64,000 bases of DNA from NCBI GenBank assembly GCA_025331125.1, contig JAOALB010000020.1:62001-126000 (forward strand), read 5' to 3'. The notes beneath the pieces were generated by a model. That model did not search any database, was not told the DNA's origin, and saw only the letters and a program-made list of their open reading frames with translations. Position 1 is the first letter of the stretch. Each line of letters opens with the position of its first letter. This document shows positions 33,189-44,898 of the stretch, piece after piece. The translations under genes were made by a program, and so were the position numbers. This DNA comes from Mycogone perniciosa (lineage: Eukaryota > Ascomycota > Sordariomycetes > Hypocreales > Hypocreaceae).

Positions 33189-34873
33189 TTACTGCACTTG
33201 AATGGTTCCGAGGTCGCACCAGTTGTTGACCGGCTGCAGCTCAATTAGCAAATATTCTCCACGCATTAGCCCTTCGAAGGAGACTCACCAGGCAACTCAA
33301 GTACTTGCACCAGCTGCAAGTGTTGCCAACCGTGTAAAAGTTATTCAGCAGGACGATGAAGACAGCAACAATGGCAACAAGAGCAACTGCTCGGACCAAC
33401 CACCAAGCCCACCACAGAGGCTTGCGTCCCTTGAAAAAGCCGACTGGGTTCTTGTAGAAAGGAATGGTGCCTGGGTCGACAGGACCGGGAACAGACGAGT
33501 AAGACATGTCTGGGCCCAACCGTCGTCGAAGAGAGTTGGGAGAATGAAGGATGCCAATACCCAGGGCCAGACCCATCAAGAACCCACCAATGTGGGAAAA
33601 GTTGTCTAGACCAGGAAGCAAACCCAATACAAACGCAATAACCATGTCAAGAATGATAAACATCAAATCCTTGACGGGACTTTTGCGGTCTTTCCATGAA
33701 TAAAGGAGATCAAGCAGAGTCAACGCAATGATGCCAAACAGGGACCCTGAGGCACCGGTGGAAGCAATGCCAGGTGCGGCAAAGTTCCCACCCATGACGA
33801 AGCCAAATATGCCGGCACTCATGTAGACCAAAAAGAAGCGAATTGAGCCGATTGCCATCTCCATTTCTTTGCCAATGGTCAGTTGAAGCAACAGGTTGAA
33901 ACCAATATGAATGAGACCAGCGTGCATAAAAATCGGCGTAATGAAGCGAAACCACTGATTTGGCTTTGGGTCCTGGTCGGCATTGCCCTGGAAAAGAGGG
34001 TTAGGAACACCACCAAAGCCGCACACCTCCGAGAGAGGGCATGTCTGGGTGTTCGATGTCGCATTGGGGCAGAGAAATAGAACGGTGATATTGGAGCCCT
34101 GGATTTCCTTGATATTGTGCATGCAAGGTGCATATCGAGCTCCCATGTTGATCAAGACCTGAGTGGATGGTCCGATCATGGGATTGAACTGGGGACGGAT
34201 CATGATGGGAGAGCCCGTCAATATACCTGTTTGTTTCCTGTCTTAGGTGGTGTGTTCACAATTACGGGCTTGGTGATGGAGTCTTACCATTCCTTACAAC
34301 CTCGGCGATGAAAACGCCTAGTTGAATGGCCGAGAAAAGGTATACAAGCCATGGTATCCTCTTCTTGTTGGAGCCCAGCATGCCCAGCTCTCCCAGCCGA
34401 ACTTTGCCCCTTCTGTCGTTATTCATCCCCTGATTCATCTGTCCAGCAGGAGCATCGTAGACGTGGTCGTTCACATCGGGTGCCTTGCCCGGGTGATCCT
34501 GTAGGGGGATGTTATCCGCCGCGTACGGTCGTGGTCCGCCATGGTAGCTAGTATCTTGATAATAAAATCCTTGTTGAGAGATGTCGCTACCACTCGCACC
34601 GGCACCAGGCCTTGTGTTCATCGGGTAGGCGTGGTCGTCGAAGACGGTCTCAAATGGCGACTGGGTGGTTCTAGGAGGCTGGTGCGTCGGAGCGCCGTAC
34701 GGGCTTTGAGCGTATACTGGTGATGACTCTGAATAGCCGCCGTGGTACGAAGGCGCAGGAGTCCCTTGCGGCGAAGGCGCGTGTTGTTGTGAATCGTAGT
34801 AAGGGGCCGGGGATGAGTGGGTTGCTGAAGGCCTTTGGTTATCGTTGTTGTAGTAATAGTTGTTGGAGGCCAT
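33189..34873 (-). CDS. Rhomboid-family intramembrane serine protease-like protein
   Basis: Predicted multi-pass membrane protease of the Golgi or endosome type. Three exons (34873-34288, 34226-33289, 33233-33189) give 522 residues. The N-terminal 165 residues are Tyr/Pro/Gln-rich, with MASNNYYYNN at the start and several PxY patches. The first helix (WLVYLFSAIQLGVFIAEVV) is followed by a Cys-rich loop (CPNATSNTQTCPLSEVCGFGG). The rhomboid core has HAGLIHIGFNLLLQ, the serine motif GASGSLFG and the helix-6 histidine HIGGFLMG, so both catalytic residues are present. A 45-base last exon adds PVNNWCDLG, a Cys-containing tail. I chose the MASNN start over an upstream Met because it begins the composition typical of the family. 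Fungal rhomboids include factors needed for SREBP processing; whether this one belongs with them is unknown. Confidence 0.92.
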
Positions 34874-36251
34874 CGCGAACGAGAAGCCGGGTTTATCGGC
34901 GCGAGATACAAAAAAAAAGAAAGGCACCTTAGGGAATCGAACACAAAACGTCCAGAATGCGTCAACGGCCCTTCACCTCGGCTTCGAGCCGTAATATTGA
35001 TCGAATACTCGCAAATTGTGGTGCAAGGGGAAGATGCTAACAAAACGAAGAGCCCAGTCTGAGTGCGCCTTGTTTGCTGTGGGTTGGTGGCGATTACGTA
35101 GGATGTAAAGAAGTGCCAGGAGTAATTACTAGTAACAGTAACTCCGTACCCCGATTTCCGACGCCCAGCTTTGACGCTGGTCCGTAAATTGCAGACAAGC
35201 AGTGTTTCAGGATCACAGCACTGACCCTAGGTTGTACGAAAACAAAAAATAAAACGAAACGATTGGGGTTTTGGTAGGAGAAAGAAAGGGGAAAAGAACA
35301 GCCTTGAGATGCCAGATCAAATGATGGCACAATCTAGCCCTTTTCTATCCAGAATCTCAGGGCATGAGCTCAGCGGCGTCGACAGGATGATGGGCCAACC
35401 ATTCATATAAGGATGTCTTGGGTGGCTGGGCTGTGTTGCGTCAATCGGAGAGGATGCCCAAGACCAACAGACGCAGCAATTGCCCTTCTATTTCAGAATA
35501 TGCATGATGAAGCTGGCTTGCCGATTTACCGGCCATTCTTCAGCCGCCGATCCTGCAGAGTTATGACAAGAGGCCGTTGATTCACCAAGGATCGTCGTGC
35601 AGAATACCTCCTTTACAAGTTAGCATGAGGGGGATATGATGGATGTTCAGGTGCTTCTCTCGTTTCATGTATTGATGGATGCGCAACTGGAAAGGCTTCT
35701 CCTACAGGTACTTAAGGTATCTAACAATTTCCAGAACACCCTGTTTCGTTTACACATCGCGTCTATTTACATGCCTTTCTTTTCGTCTTTTCGATATTAT
35801 TCCCAATACTACGGAGTATTGATAACTTAATTATTACTACTCCGTATACGGCTACCGGTTAGAAATAGTAGTAATTAATAATTAATACGAGTCAGCCTAG
35901 CAGCACCGGTAAGTGGGGTCGCTCGATACGAGGGATGACGTGGAAACGGACATGTTCATCACGAGTTGTTTGGAGGTCAATCATATGATATGCTTCGTAA
36001 AAGACAAACAGAAAAAAATATGCTAATAATACTACCTACTATTTTTTAGTTTTTACTTTTGTACTTTATCAATTAAGAAAAGGTGGCCGACCACGTGCAG
36101 ACTTTTGAAAGGAGCTGTTCATTTATTCGTGTGAGGTTTTTTCTATCCGTCCCCATCATATCAAACATGATAGTAGTATACAAAATACGATACAGGCAGT
36201 ATTATACATTCCCAACAAGGCCATCAAGATCATCATCCAATGGCTCGTTTA
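34874..36251. other. Intergenic region, AT-rich in its middle
   Basis: 1.4 kb between two minus-strand genes. The part from about 35,800 to 36,070 is AT-rich and holds TACGGAGTA (35810) and TACTCCGTA (35838) in inverted orientation, 19 bases apart. CACGTG lies at 36092-36097. No gene is seen. Confidence 0.6.
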
Positions 36252-36803
36252 TCATTTCTTCTCTTGTCCTTGAGTGTCGTTTGAGGCCGTTTCGCCTGTC
36301 TTCTTCGCATCCCCTCTCCAATTGCCACTCCACACATCCGCAATCTGTTCGAATATTATGTCGCTCATTCCCTTGCCCTCTTGAAAACTCTTCTGATGCT
36401 CCTCTGCTCTCTTCTGCTTCCAGTCCTCGTCTTCTCCGCCCATCCAGATATCCCTGACCACCCCACCCTTCTCTAGCTCCAGCTGCTTCTGCTTCTGAGC
36501 AGCCTCCCTTTCCCTTTGTTCCCTCAGGAGCTGCTGTGTCCTCTTCGCGCCTTCAGGAAGCCCCGTGTCGAATATTGAGCCCACGCGGCTACCAAGCCGT
36601 GCATAGATGGATTGTCCGGTATATTCGTAGGCGAGCTGGTTGGTGCAGAGAGAGAATGTTCCGACAAGAACAAAGAGTCGAATATCGGCTTTCCGAGGAG
36701 GCAGAAGCATCGCTAGCGGAGTAATAATCACTCCAGCGAGCGCAGCATTGTGGATAAACTCGTTGCGCGGTGGCAGAGGGGGTTGAGACTGTTGTTCTGG
36801 CAT
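36252..36803 (-). CDS. Small membrane protein of unknown function, fungal
   Basis: Single exon of 183 residues, starting at MPEQQSQPPLPPRNEF; an in-frame Met 47 codons upstream is less likely. Two hydrophobic segments lie near 15-35 (AALAGVIITPLAMLLPP) and 40-60 (IRLFVLVGTFSLCTNQLA), then a Gln/Glu/Lys-rich likely coiled coil (about 90-115), then a conserved-looking WMGGEDEDWKQKR stretch. The topology suggests a small organelle or ER membrane protein with a long soluble tail. I recognise the general pattern from ascomycete genomes but cannot assign a function. It contains no rhomboid motif despite its neighbour. Confidence 0.8.
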   Translation of the reverse strand: MPEQQSQPPLPPRNEFIHNAALAGVIITPLAMLLPPRKADIRLFVLVGTFSLCTNQLAYEYTGQSIYARLGSRVGSIFDTGLPEGAKRTQQLLREQREREAAQKQKQLELEKGGVVRDIWMGGEDEDWKQKRAEEHQKSFQEGKGMSDIIFEQIADVWSGNWRGDAKKTGETASNDTQGQEKK

Positions 36804-38500
36804 CGTGTCGAGTGGTGGGTGTATATGGTGTACGGAGTGCCCCGCAGAAGTAATGGCGCGGGGTTGAAAGAAGAATATCGATTTTCGATCACTATATCTT
36901 GCGCAATGTCTCGGGCAATTTGCTATGCCCCGGTTGCGACCCAAATGCGAGAGAGGTTGTGGTGGGTGGTGATGATGTCCACGAATGTATGGCAGAGGGC
37001 AAATGCTTGAAGTTCAAGCCATCACAACTTTTTTGCGGGTCACCCATTAGACGTGTGGCCAATAGGGCTGTCATTCCACACCTCTGTACTCGTACTCGTA
37101 GGTACTCCGTAGAGAGGGAGGCGATAATACGCCAAACTGTTTCCCCCACCACGTTGGGCCTCTTTCATCTTTCTTACAAAAGGAGCCAACAATCAGTACT
37201 CCGTAGACTTGTAAGATTCTAGACCTCCGTGTGCGCAATGGCCATAATTCTAGTTCTCGGCATATCTACAGATGCATGCGGCAAATGTCACTGAACGCTG
37301 AGACTAGCACTCTGCTGGCCAGATATTAACTTGAAGCTGTTGGTGATCGAATGCCTCAAAAGATGAATATCAATGCGACGGCCCGGGGCGGCTGAATCGT
37401 CACACAATAACACGTCTGGGCCAACTGTCCCGGGATACGAAGTACAAGTCGAGCTGTATTACCTGGAGTTTGGGCCTGAGGCTGGCAGCGGCATCTGTTG
37501 TCTGTTGCCAACGGCTTCGAAAGACGCATATGCAGCACAGGGAGCTGCAAATAGGAGGCTAGTCACTGCAAAGCGTTGTTATGCAACGGCTGAACGCGCA
37601 TGTGGGCCAACAGTACGCCCTGTTGGCCCTGCGTCTAGGAAATGCTGATGGTGCATACCAAGTGCGGTAATTGGAAGTGCTCCGCAATATATCCTAAGAT
37701 CGGATTCAGGGCTTGCCACGACATTGCCAAGAGATGCAGTCTTTGGCAACTTTAAACGACGTATGCGAGTGTGATTTTGTTCTAGGCCTTGTTTCGCAGC
37801 CACGAGTCAATCAACGCCATTGGATAGGAATAGATGCTGATGCCAATATCAATGCATGTTGATGTATACATACCTAAGCTGATAATCTTCTATTACTCGT
37901 AACTGCCAGCCAAGTCCTTTTGGCAGAAGGAAAGTCTGCCCGAGTATCTTCGGGGCTCGAACAGATGCCGAACACAACGTGATCACACCCTCGTTGAAAC
38001 CAACACACATTTGTTCTGTATGTACGGAGTACTCCATACATAGGTACTAATAGTAGGCCTATGTAGATATGCATGTATCATTCCCGGTCTCCATCTCCAT
38101 AATTTCAAGCTTCTTCCTTACCTCCCACTCGGCTCCCGTCCTGTTTGGGCCTCCCCGCCTATCGCATCCTTCATTGCCCTCACAGGCCACCCAATAGCCC
38201 CGTAGGGACCTGCATGATGGGGATTTTTGCGCCTGTACCTCCGAGTGACGAGTCGACGATTCAAGTCGGGCAATGAATGAAGCCCACCGTGCCGAGTACA
38301 TGTGCAGAGACACGATTGGAAGTGCTCCGGAGCTTTCTCTGTAGGCTGCCTGCGGGCTCGTGCTAACCCCTTGGATAGGGTTGATCACTACCTGTCTTGC
38401 GTTACCTCCTCAGAAGATATCGCCAGCCTTTTGTCCATCTTTCCCTCGGCCGTCGCAAGACCGTGTGTGCGCCACTCTCACCACTCTCACCGTTCTCAAC
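36804..38500. other. Divergent upstream region of the small membrane protein and the second Zn2Cys6 gene
   Basis: 1.7 kb without a convincing gene. It holds TACTCCGTA at 37103 and 37197, TACGAAGTA at 37436 and TACGGAGTA at 38023; the last is within a larger near-palindrome centred on GGAGTACTCC. Confidence 0.6.
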
Positions 38501-40677
38501 ATGTCTTCATCTAGTCCACAACCAAAGCCAGCTGCCATGACGTCTGCTGAGGATTCCTATCAGACGCCAGCTGCGACCCCGACCTCAGGCTCGCCCGCAC
38601 ACACGCCGCCGCCGAAGACGGAGTTGTCTCCTGAAGCTTGTGCTGCTCCATCTACTCCATTTGTAGAGGGCCCTGGAGCCAGTGACGCTGCTTCCCAGCC
38701 CGCAAGGCGTGGACGCAGGAGCGGTGCCAAGGTCAAAACAGGATGTTCGAATTGCAAGTGAGTGCGCTGTCCCTCGTCTTATCCCGCAAACATGGCTCTA
38801 ATTGTCGGCCTAGACGACGTCGGATCAAGTGTGATGAAACCCGCCCAGCTTGTAGACAATGCATAAAGAGCAAAAAGGTCTGCACCGGTTATCCGGCTCC
38901 CAGTCGCGACAGCACCAGGTCGGGCATTGATATCCGAATTGCTCCAAGGCCTGTGGCATCTCTACAGCCTGCACAGCCACCACTGCGGCCAGCACCAAAC
39001 GTTCCTGCAAATATTCCCACCACAGCCAGTCTCCTGTTGCGAGGGCATTCTGTCGTGTTGCCTCCGCGTCGCCGGCGACGCCAGGTCGCTTCATTCTTCG
39101 TCAACCCGCATACGCCAACCGCCTACCAGCCAACCAATAATCTGGCCTTGAAACACACTGAGAGCCTCTACTTCGAGCTCTTCAGGGTCCAAACAGCATC
39201 GGAGCTGTCGGGATACTTCAATTCGACATTCTGGACGCAGCGGGTCCTGCAAGAATGCCATTTCGAGCCTTCTATTCGCCATGCCGTCGTTGCTCTTGGT
39301 GCTCTATACAAGACCCTCGAACAGTCTTTCGAACCTGAATCGACCTATATGCCAGGTGCAATGAGTCGTTTGGAATCGGTCATGTGCCATTGGCAAGTGG
39401 CCGTCAATCAGTACTCCGAGGCCTGCCGCGCCACGGCGGAGCTCAATGGAGGCAACTTATCAACCAACAGGACCCGTCTTATGGCCAGTGTCCTGTTGAC
39501 TTTTTTTGATTCATTCATAGGTGACCACAGGCAAGCCATCTCTCAAATTCAGACCGGGCTTAGTCTGCTAGACCGTATCCAGTCTGACCAGGCTCAGTGC
39601 CTGTCGCCTGGGCCCGGCGAATACATGGAGGAGGACCTTCTCGTCATCTTTACGCGGCTCGCCATCCAGGCAAAGTCTTATGACATGGCTTTCCATTTCC
39701 CTAGACCCTATGTCATTCAACTTGGTCCCCAGGGTTGGCGTGACCCTTCCTCACCAGTGTCAAAAAGAGGCTCACCTTCTGCATCAAACCTATCGCCTCT
39801 ACCCGTTCGGTTTGGATCCCTTCGCGAAGCCCGTCTAGCCTCAGATATGCTATGCGAAACATTGCTACGATTCATTGAACATCTTCAATATGCTCAGAAG
39901 GACCCTAGCTATACTCTTCCTGCATCCTGGAGGGGGTATGGAGCGACTTTCAAGGGCCAGATCGATGCATGGGCCAGCGCGTTCGAACACATCTACCAAT
40001 CACGACTATCTCCTGATATAAGCCTGCTCGAAAAATCGGGCATTTCAGCCCTGAAGATGTTTCAAATCAATACAAACGTCCTGTTCCTGATGATGTTCTG
40101 TGATAGTGAGGTCAGCTTCGACGCATTTTTGCCTCACTTCCAGGATATCGTTCGTCTTGGCTGGGAAGTTGTTGGTGATGACGAGAAGCGAGCAGCAGCC
40201 GACCGATGCCCCAATCCCAACGCTTGCCACCATCAACACACTATTTCCAAGGGTGCTCTCAGAGCTGGCAAGTATACCGCACACCATATAAAGCCCAGTT
40301 TCTCTGCCGATCTTGGTATTGTTCCACCACTATTCGTGGTCGCTACCAAGTGCCGAGAACCAACTGTCAGGCGGCAAGCTATCCAACTCCTGAGGAGCAG
40401 CGCTCGACGTGAAGGTATGTGGGATAGTGAGCTAGCTGCCAATATTGGTCAATGGATTATGCAGTTTGAGGAGTCCGAGGATCTCTTCCCAGGTATGCCA
40501 GTACTTGGAAGTGACCCCTCCACGACCCTACCCAACCGAGCGATCCCCGAGGAGAGAAGAGTCATGGTTCAGGCTGTCGACTTTGACCTCCGGGCCCGAT
40601 ATGCTGATGTCAGGGTCGGTTCGAGGCGTGAGGCCTTGCAGCACAAGCAACTAAGAGCCACACGACTCACCTGGTAA
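38501..40677 (+). CDS. Zn2Cys6 transcription factor
   Basis: Predicted DNA-binding regulator, target unknown. Two exons (38501-38757 and 38814-40677) give 706 residues. The first 75 residues are Ser/Pro/Thr-rich. The zinc cluster (about 80-108) fits C-x2-C-x6-C-x6-C-x2-C-x6-C: GCSNCK, then RRRIKCDETRPACRQC and a last Cys in SKKVC. The only intron falls within the cluster, after the second cysteine. A basic patch PPRRRRRQ lies near 190. The rest resembles the Fungal_trans_2-type domain, beginning HTESLYFELFRVQTASELSG, then FEPSIRHAVVALGALYKTLE. The start at MSSSSPQPK is the first Met after an in-frame poorly coding leader. No functional link to neighbours is visible. Confidence 0.92.
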
Positions 40678-41102
40678 CTTGACCTTGTCCGCCATTCATC
40701 TTTCTCTCACCTTTCCTCTCTATTCCATATACTATTAGTATTTCGATGACGGAGTTATGTTGAATGTATCATTCTCTTTTGGGTAGCGCAAAACAAAAAA
40801 CAAGGGCCACATAGCCTTGGACTGGTCATTTTTTTCAGCGACAGGATCCTATTGCATAATGGCTATCTATGCCAAATCTTTCAATATGTTATTTTTCTGT
40901 CAAGCAAGGGAATGGGCAGCATTGTTCTGGGAATTGGGGGAGTTATGGCAGAACAACTATGCTCAGGCACAAAAGGCGTGGAAAACACAAAATGCGTTTC
41001 GCTAATTTCTATCCATAACATGATACTGCGCTATTACAAGACACTGTGATACAATCACCTTTTCCCATCGTACACAAGGTAAACCCTTCCATGTTCTTTT
41101 TC
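40678..41102. other. Convergent 3' region between the Zn2Cys6 gene and dscA
   Basis: 425 bp, expected to contain two 3' UTRs. No gene or notable repeat is seen. Confidence 0.6.
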
Positions 41103-43625
41103 TCAAAGTGGCGGTAACTCCTCTCTACATATTGGGCATTGAAGTCGGAACTTCATCCAGCCCTCTAGACACGGCGTGTGGAAAATGTGTCGGCACGGCG
41201 TCACCATGTACATCCTCCTGGCAAACACGCCTGCGACGCTCATATCCTCCTCTCCGGCCTTGACGACAGGCACCTCTAGCACCTCTCTACATATAGCGCA
41301 GTCAATAGCACGAATGCCACGGCTCTTATCGCGGTCCTCACTGCTGCGTCTCTGCTCGTGGCCTGAAGTGCTGTTCTCCTCTGCAACAAGCCCAATGGGC
41401 AGACCACCAGCCTCGACATTATCCTCACGGAGAACGGGGTGGTAGTCCCACGCATCGGGTGTCCAGCCCTTGGGAATACCAAAACGCGGACCGACGGCAT
41501 CCTGCGTGGCGAGGATGAAGATTTGTAGCCAGACCCAGGCGCACATGGCAGCAAAGGCACGGACATCGGTGCGGGCGTACAGGAAGTTGTCGGGTTTGAC
41601 CCAGAAGTATGCGATGGGGAGGAGACGGAGGAGAGATTGGCCAACGACGAATTGCCATTTAAGGGCGCGACGGCAGTTGCGGATGATGTTGCGGTAGATT
41701 TGGGGGATCCAGAGGGAGAGGTAGGCGAAGGCGCAGATGTTCATGAATAGGGAGCGGACGCTGGAGTACCATGTCATGGAGGAGATGGCGAGGAAGCTGA
41801 TGCAGAGGCTGAAGAGGACGAACCGTCCAATGATGGATTGGAAGGTTTGCGCCTGTGTGGGCGGAGCAGTTGGATTCCCCCCTGTAGCGACACCAGGCAC
41901 TGCCGTTGCCCCGTCCGTGACGACGGCACTGGTGTTCTGACTAGGAGGATTTGGCATCACAGATGCATGTCCTGCTGTTACAGGGCCGGGCAGAATCGGA
42001 CCCGTGCCTGTACGGTTAGGGGTCAATGGCACTGAGGTCGTCGAACTGGTAGCACCGCTACTAGAGTCACTTGGACTTTGGCCTGCCTCTCGACGAGTGC
42101 GAGTCACTGGCATCTGGACCTCATGAATCTTAGCCAGGAAGCTTCCGCCGATGGTCATTGATAAGAATGATGCGAACATGACAGCCAGCGTGGGTAAAAA
42201 GGTGCTTGCCGCCGACGATACCCAAGTAGCTGAAGTAGTGAACGCCATCCCATCGACTATGAGCGTAATGCCGATGCTTCCAAAGCTGACTCTTCCCAGG
42301 GTAGAAGGCGTGAAAGTTTCCTTCATCTGATTCTTCAGCAGGTAGACTTGGCCAAACATCACCATAGCATACACAAGCATCCACGTCTTAATACGATGCA
42401 GGTGGGCTTCTGTTTTCATGCCCATGAGATGGTTACCCTCGCCTGGAGGGAAATCCGGAGGTCCTTTTGTCTCCATGAAGAAAGCACAGTCTGGTGAGTA
42501 TATGACCGCTGATATTTGGAGCTTGGGGATGCTATAGATGGGTGCACCTTGAGGAGACTCCAGCTCGGACTCGATAGCATGGATAAGATCTCCCTCGCCA
42601 TCACCTTTAGAACCGAACAGACCTGCACCAAACTTGGGCCGTTTTGGTGGGTGAACTTGCGCGTACATCACAAATTCGCAGTGAGGGTAGGGATTCAGTG
42701 TATAGAGTGGATTCTCAATGTCTGAATTCCACGGCATCGTCTGGTCGATGTAGATGTTCTTCTCCTTCTTAGAGATTTCCGCAGCGAGCGTCTGATTCAG
42801 CAGCCATCGGCTGGACTGAAAAAAGCCAGGACCAGGCGTCAGATGCGGCAAACCAAAAATCCCATCAAACTTCTCGCTCGTGGTCGTCATCATAATGACT
42901 CCTTGTCGTGGCCAATGAACGCCCCAAAGCCTCACGTCCCAGTTAAGGCCCGAGCCTTCAGAATCCTCGATAGTCACTGTCGCTTTAACATTGCGTATCA
43001 AGCCCCCAGAGAGAGGGACATTTTCCGCTGGCAGCTGCTCGTACTCGGCCACAGTCTTGTTCGCTTCCATACGCACGAGTATTCTGCCGGCGCCCCCAGT
43101 CATGTTTCGAGCCCAGTCGGTCTTGTCGCCCATCCAGTTCATACCGGGCACGCTCTGGCTGAGGTTGTAGCTGTCGTATGTCCGATTTACCGATCCTGCG
43201 CGGCGCACCCATTCCCCAAGAAGCGCGCCAGACGCATTCGCCCATAGGGGCTCGCCTCGCCCGACATCCCAGAGCTGCTCTCCTCCGACCGGCAGAACGG
43301 CATGATGACTGAGCTGTAGGCCTCTATCGCGAAATCGACCCAAGTCCTCCCACGCAAACCCGTCACCTTCTCGAAAGCCAGTCAGGTTGACATACTTGGC
43401 CGTTTTCGCATCGCCGCTACCTTCGCCCTGCAACTGAGGAGGCGCAAAGTCGCCCCAGCGAGTATTATTCAACACATCGAGTGCTTCGCGATACTTCGAC
43501 AGCCTCGAGGTCACCAGGTCCGATAGCACGAGAGACTGGCTCTGGTACTCGCCCTCCGGGAAAAACAGCCAGATGAGAAGCAGGACGAAGAGAAACGCGA
43601 CAGCGGGGTGTTGCGTCTGTGGCAT
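41103..43625 (-). CDS. dscA: Dsc E3 ubiquitin ligase complex subunit A (Tul1-like RING-H2 protein)
   Basis: Catalytic RING subunit of the Golgi/endosomal Dsc complex, which ubiquitinates membrane proteins and in Aspergillus is needed to activate the SREBP SrbA under low oxygen. A single exon gives 840 residues. A signal or anchor helix (about 8-24, VAFLFVLLLIWLFFPEGEYQ) is followed by a large lumenal domain with several N-x-S/T sites, then multiple membrane helices between about 410 and 690. A Ser/Thr/Pro-rich loop sits near 510-590. The C-terminal RING-H2 (776-833) reads CAIC.., then TPCRHIFHTPCLEGW and CPIC, giving all eight ligands. Intronless, divergent from the HSBP1-like gene. Confidence 0.95.
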   Translation of the reverse strand: MPQTQHPAVAFLFVLLLIWLFFPEGEYQSQSLVLSDLVTSRLSKYREALDVLNNTRWGDFAPPQLQGEGSGDAKTAKYVNLTGFREGDGFAWEDLGRFRDRGLQLSHHAVLPVGGEQLWDVGRGEPLWANASGALLGEWVRRAGSVNRTYDSYNLSQSVPGMNWMGDKTDWARNMTGGAGRILVRMEANKTVAEYEQLPAENVPLSGGLIRNVKATVTIEDSEGSGLNWDVRLWGVHWPRQGVIMMTTTSEKFDGIFGLPHLTPGPGFFQSSRWLLNQTLAAEISKKEKNIYIDQTMPWNSDIENPLYTLNPYPHCEFVMYAQVHPPKRPKFGAGLFGSKGDGEGDLIHAIESELESPQGAPIYSIPKLQISAVIYSPDCAFFMETKGPPDFPPGEGNHLMGMKTEAHLHRIKTWMLVYAMVMFGQVYLLKNQMKETFTPSTLGRVSFGSIGITLIVDGMAFTTSATWVSSAASTFLPTLAVMFASFLSMTIGGSFLAKIHEVQMPVTRTRREAGQSPSDSSSGATSSTTSVPLTPNRTGTGPILPGPVTAGHASVMPNPPSQNTSAVVTDGATAVPGVATGGNPTAPPTQAQTFQSIIGRFVLFSLCISFLAISSMTWYSSVRSLFMNICAFAYLSLWIPQIYRNIIRNCRRALKWQFVVGQSLLRLLPIAYFWVKPDNFLYARTDVRAFAAMCAWVWLQIFILATQDAVGPRFGIPKGWTPDAWDYHPVLREDNVEAGGLPIGLVAEENSTSGHEQRRSSEDRDKSRGIRAIDCAICREVLEVPVVKAGEEDMSVAGVFARRMYMVTPCRHIFHTPCLEGWMKFRLQCPICREELPPL

Positions 43626-44266
43626 GCCGGGCCCAGGCGCCGTCGTCGAGACTGCAGATCGATTATGGTGCTACCATGATACTAGTGTTATCGTTCCAGA
43701 GCGATATATAACCGGCGATTTCGGCGCAAAGTCGAGTACTAGATTGCGCAGGCCTATCCTGAGACGTCAGATATAGTAGTATTATGCAGGTGAGATATCG
43801 GTTGATGGATGATGCCAAGTGACAGCTAGACGATGACGAAACCGGATCTTATTCGGAGTCCACTGTAATTAAGGCGCTGCCAATCGGGCGAAGCACAGCT
43901 GGCACAGTGGGGGAGCGCTGTAGCAGGCAGTGTTACGGAGCCGCGCCCCTAGTAATTATTCCGGTACGGAGTAGATAGAGTAGGTTGTCATTACCTAGGT
44001 GCTGTGGCTTGCATCCGCATGCACTGAAATAAACTAACGCCTCTCTGCCAGGCTCCCTGCGTTTTATAGTGCTGCAACACAACACTCCATTTCCTCTTGC
44101 GTCGGCAAACAGAACCAACACGGGGCCGGTCTATAAAGTGTCTATCATTTCCCAAATCCGAGTCACTTGGCTGGTAAAGCAGCTTCTCTTTGAGCGAGTC
44201 ACGTCCCCAGTCTTTTTTTCTTCACTGTTTCTTGGGGACATATCGCCCTACCATTATCATCCCGCC
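43626..44266. other. Divergent promoter region between dscA and the HSBP1-like gene
   Basis: 641 bp. TACGGAGTA lies at 43965-43973. Nothing else is recognised. Confidence 0.6.
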
Positions 44267-44708
44267 ATGTCTTCAAACCGCGACTCAACCACGTCCAATC
44301 AGCCCACTGTGCGTCTCCCGTCTTTAAGGATACTATCCATACCACTCCTTTGCGCGAAACCCCTCACCAAACACCTCCAGGTTTACTTTGTAGCATGGAG
44401 GTGTCTGAAGACTGCTTAATGGGCTTCTCCGTTCGTATCTTTAACTGACTCATTCATAGAACTCCGAAGATGGCCATGCCGATGTCTCGGCCGCTGTGGA
44501 AGAGCTTCTAAACTCCTTGTCTAACAAGTTTGCTGGCGTCTCATCTGAGATATTTGCCAAGAGTGGGTGATGTCTGTAGTATTGCGCTGGCGCTAAGCAC
44601 TAACGTGTAAGACAAGTGGACGAGATGTCACGCAGACTCGATAATCTGGAAGCAGCATTGCTCGAGAAGCCCAAAGAAGGGGGGCCTTCAACATCACCAA
44701 AGTCTTAA
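44267..44708 (+). CDS. HSBP1-like heat shock factor binding protein
   Basis: A very small gene hidden by its introns. Three exons (44267-44308, 44460-44562, 44617-44708) give 78 residues, exactly in frame. The core AAVEELLNSLSNKFAGVSSE, then IFAKMDEMSRRLDNLEAALL, matches the coiled-coil trimer of heat shock factor binding protein 1, which binds Hsf1 trimers and attenuates the heat-shock response in animals; HSBP1-like proteins are also linked to WASH complex assembly. Length (human HSBP1 has 76 residues) and heptad pattern agree. Ser/Thr/Pro-rich tails flank the coil. The splice sites are GTGCGT..ATAG and GTGGGT..CAAG, slightly weak but consistent. It is convergent with tigA. Confidence 0.87.
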
Positions 44709-44898
44709 TCACATGTTTGTCACTAAAGGAGATTTGGGTCGGACACGTGATAGAATCAGGGGCGTTCAGTGTATCTTAGCTGTGTGGTGATATTCCATGA
44801 TAGCTGCAAACCACGCTTTATATAGTATGGCGCTTTCCAGCCCTTTCCTGGTGCCTTTCCTCATCTTTTTTATTCATATTCCTGGAATTTGCATTTGC

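Noticed and set aside
34925..34960. GTTCGATTCCC on the minus strand resembling a tRNA T arm
   Set aside because: The flanking bases do not pair into a T stem and no other tRNA arm is present.
36252..36803. Annotation of the small membrane protein as a rhomboid
   Set aside because: No GxSG serine motif or catalytic histidine helix is present and only two hydrophobic segments exist.
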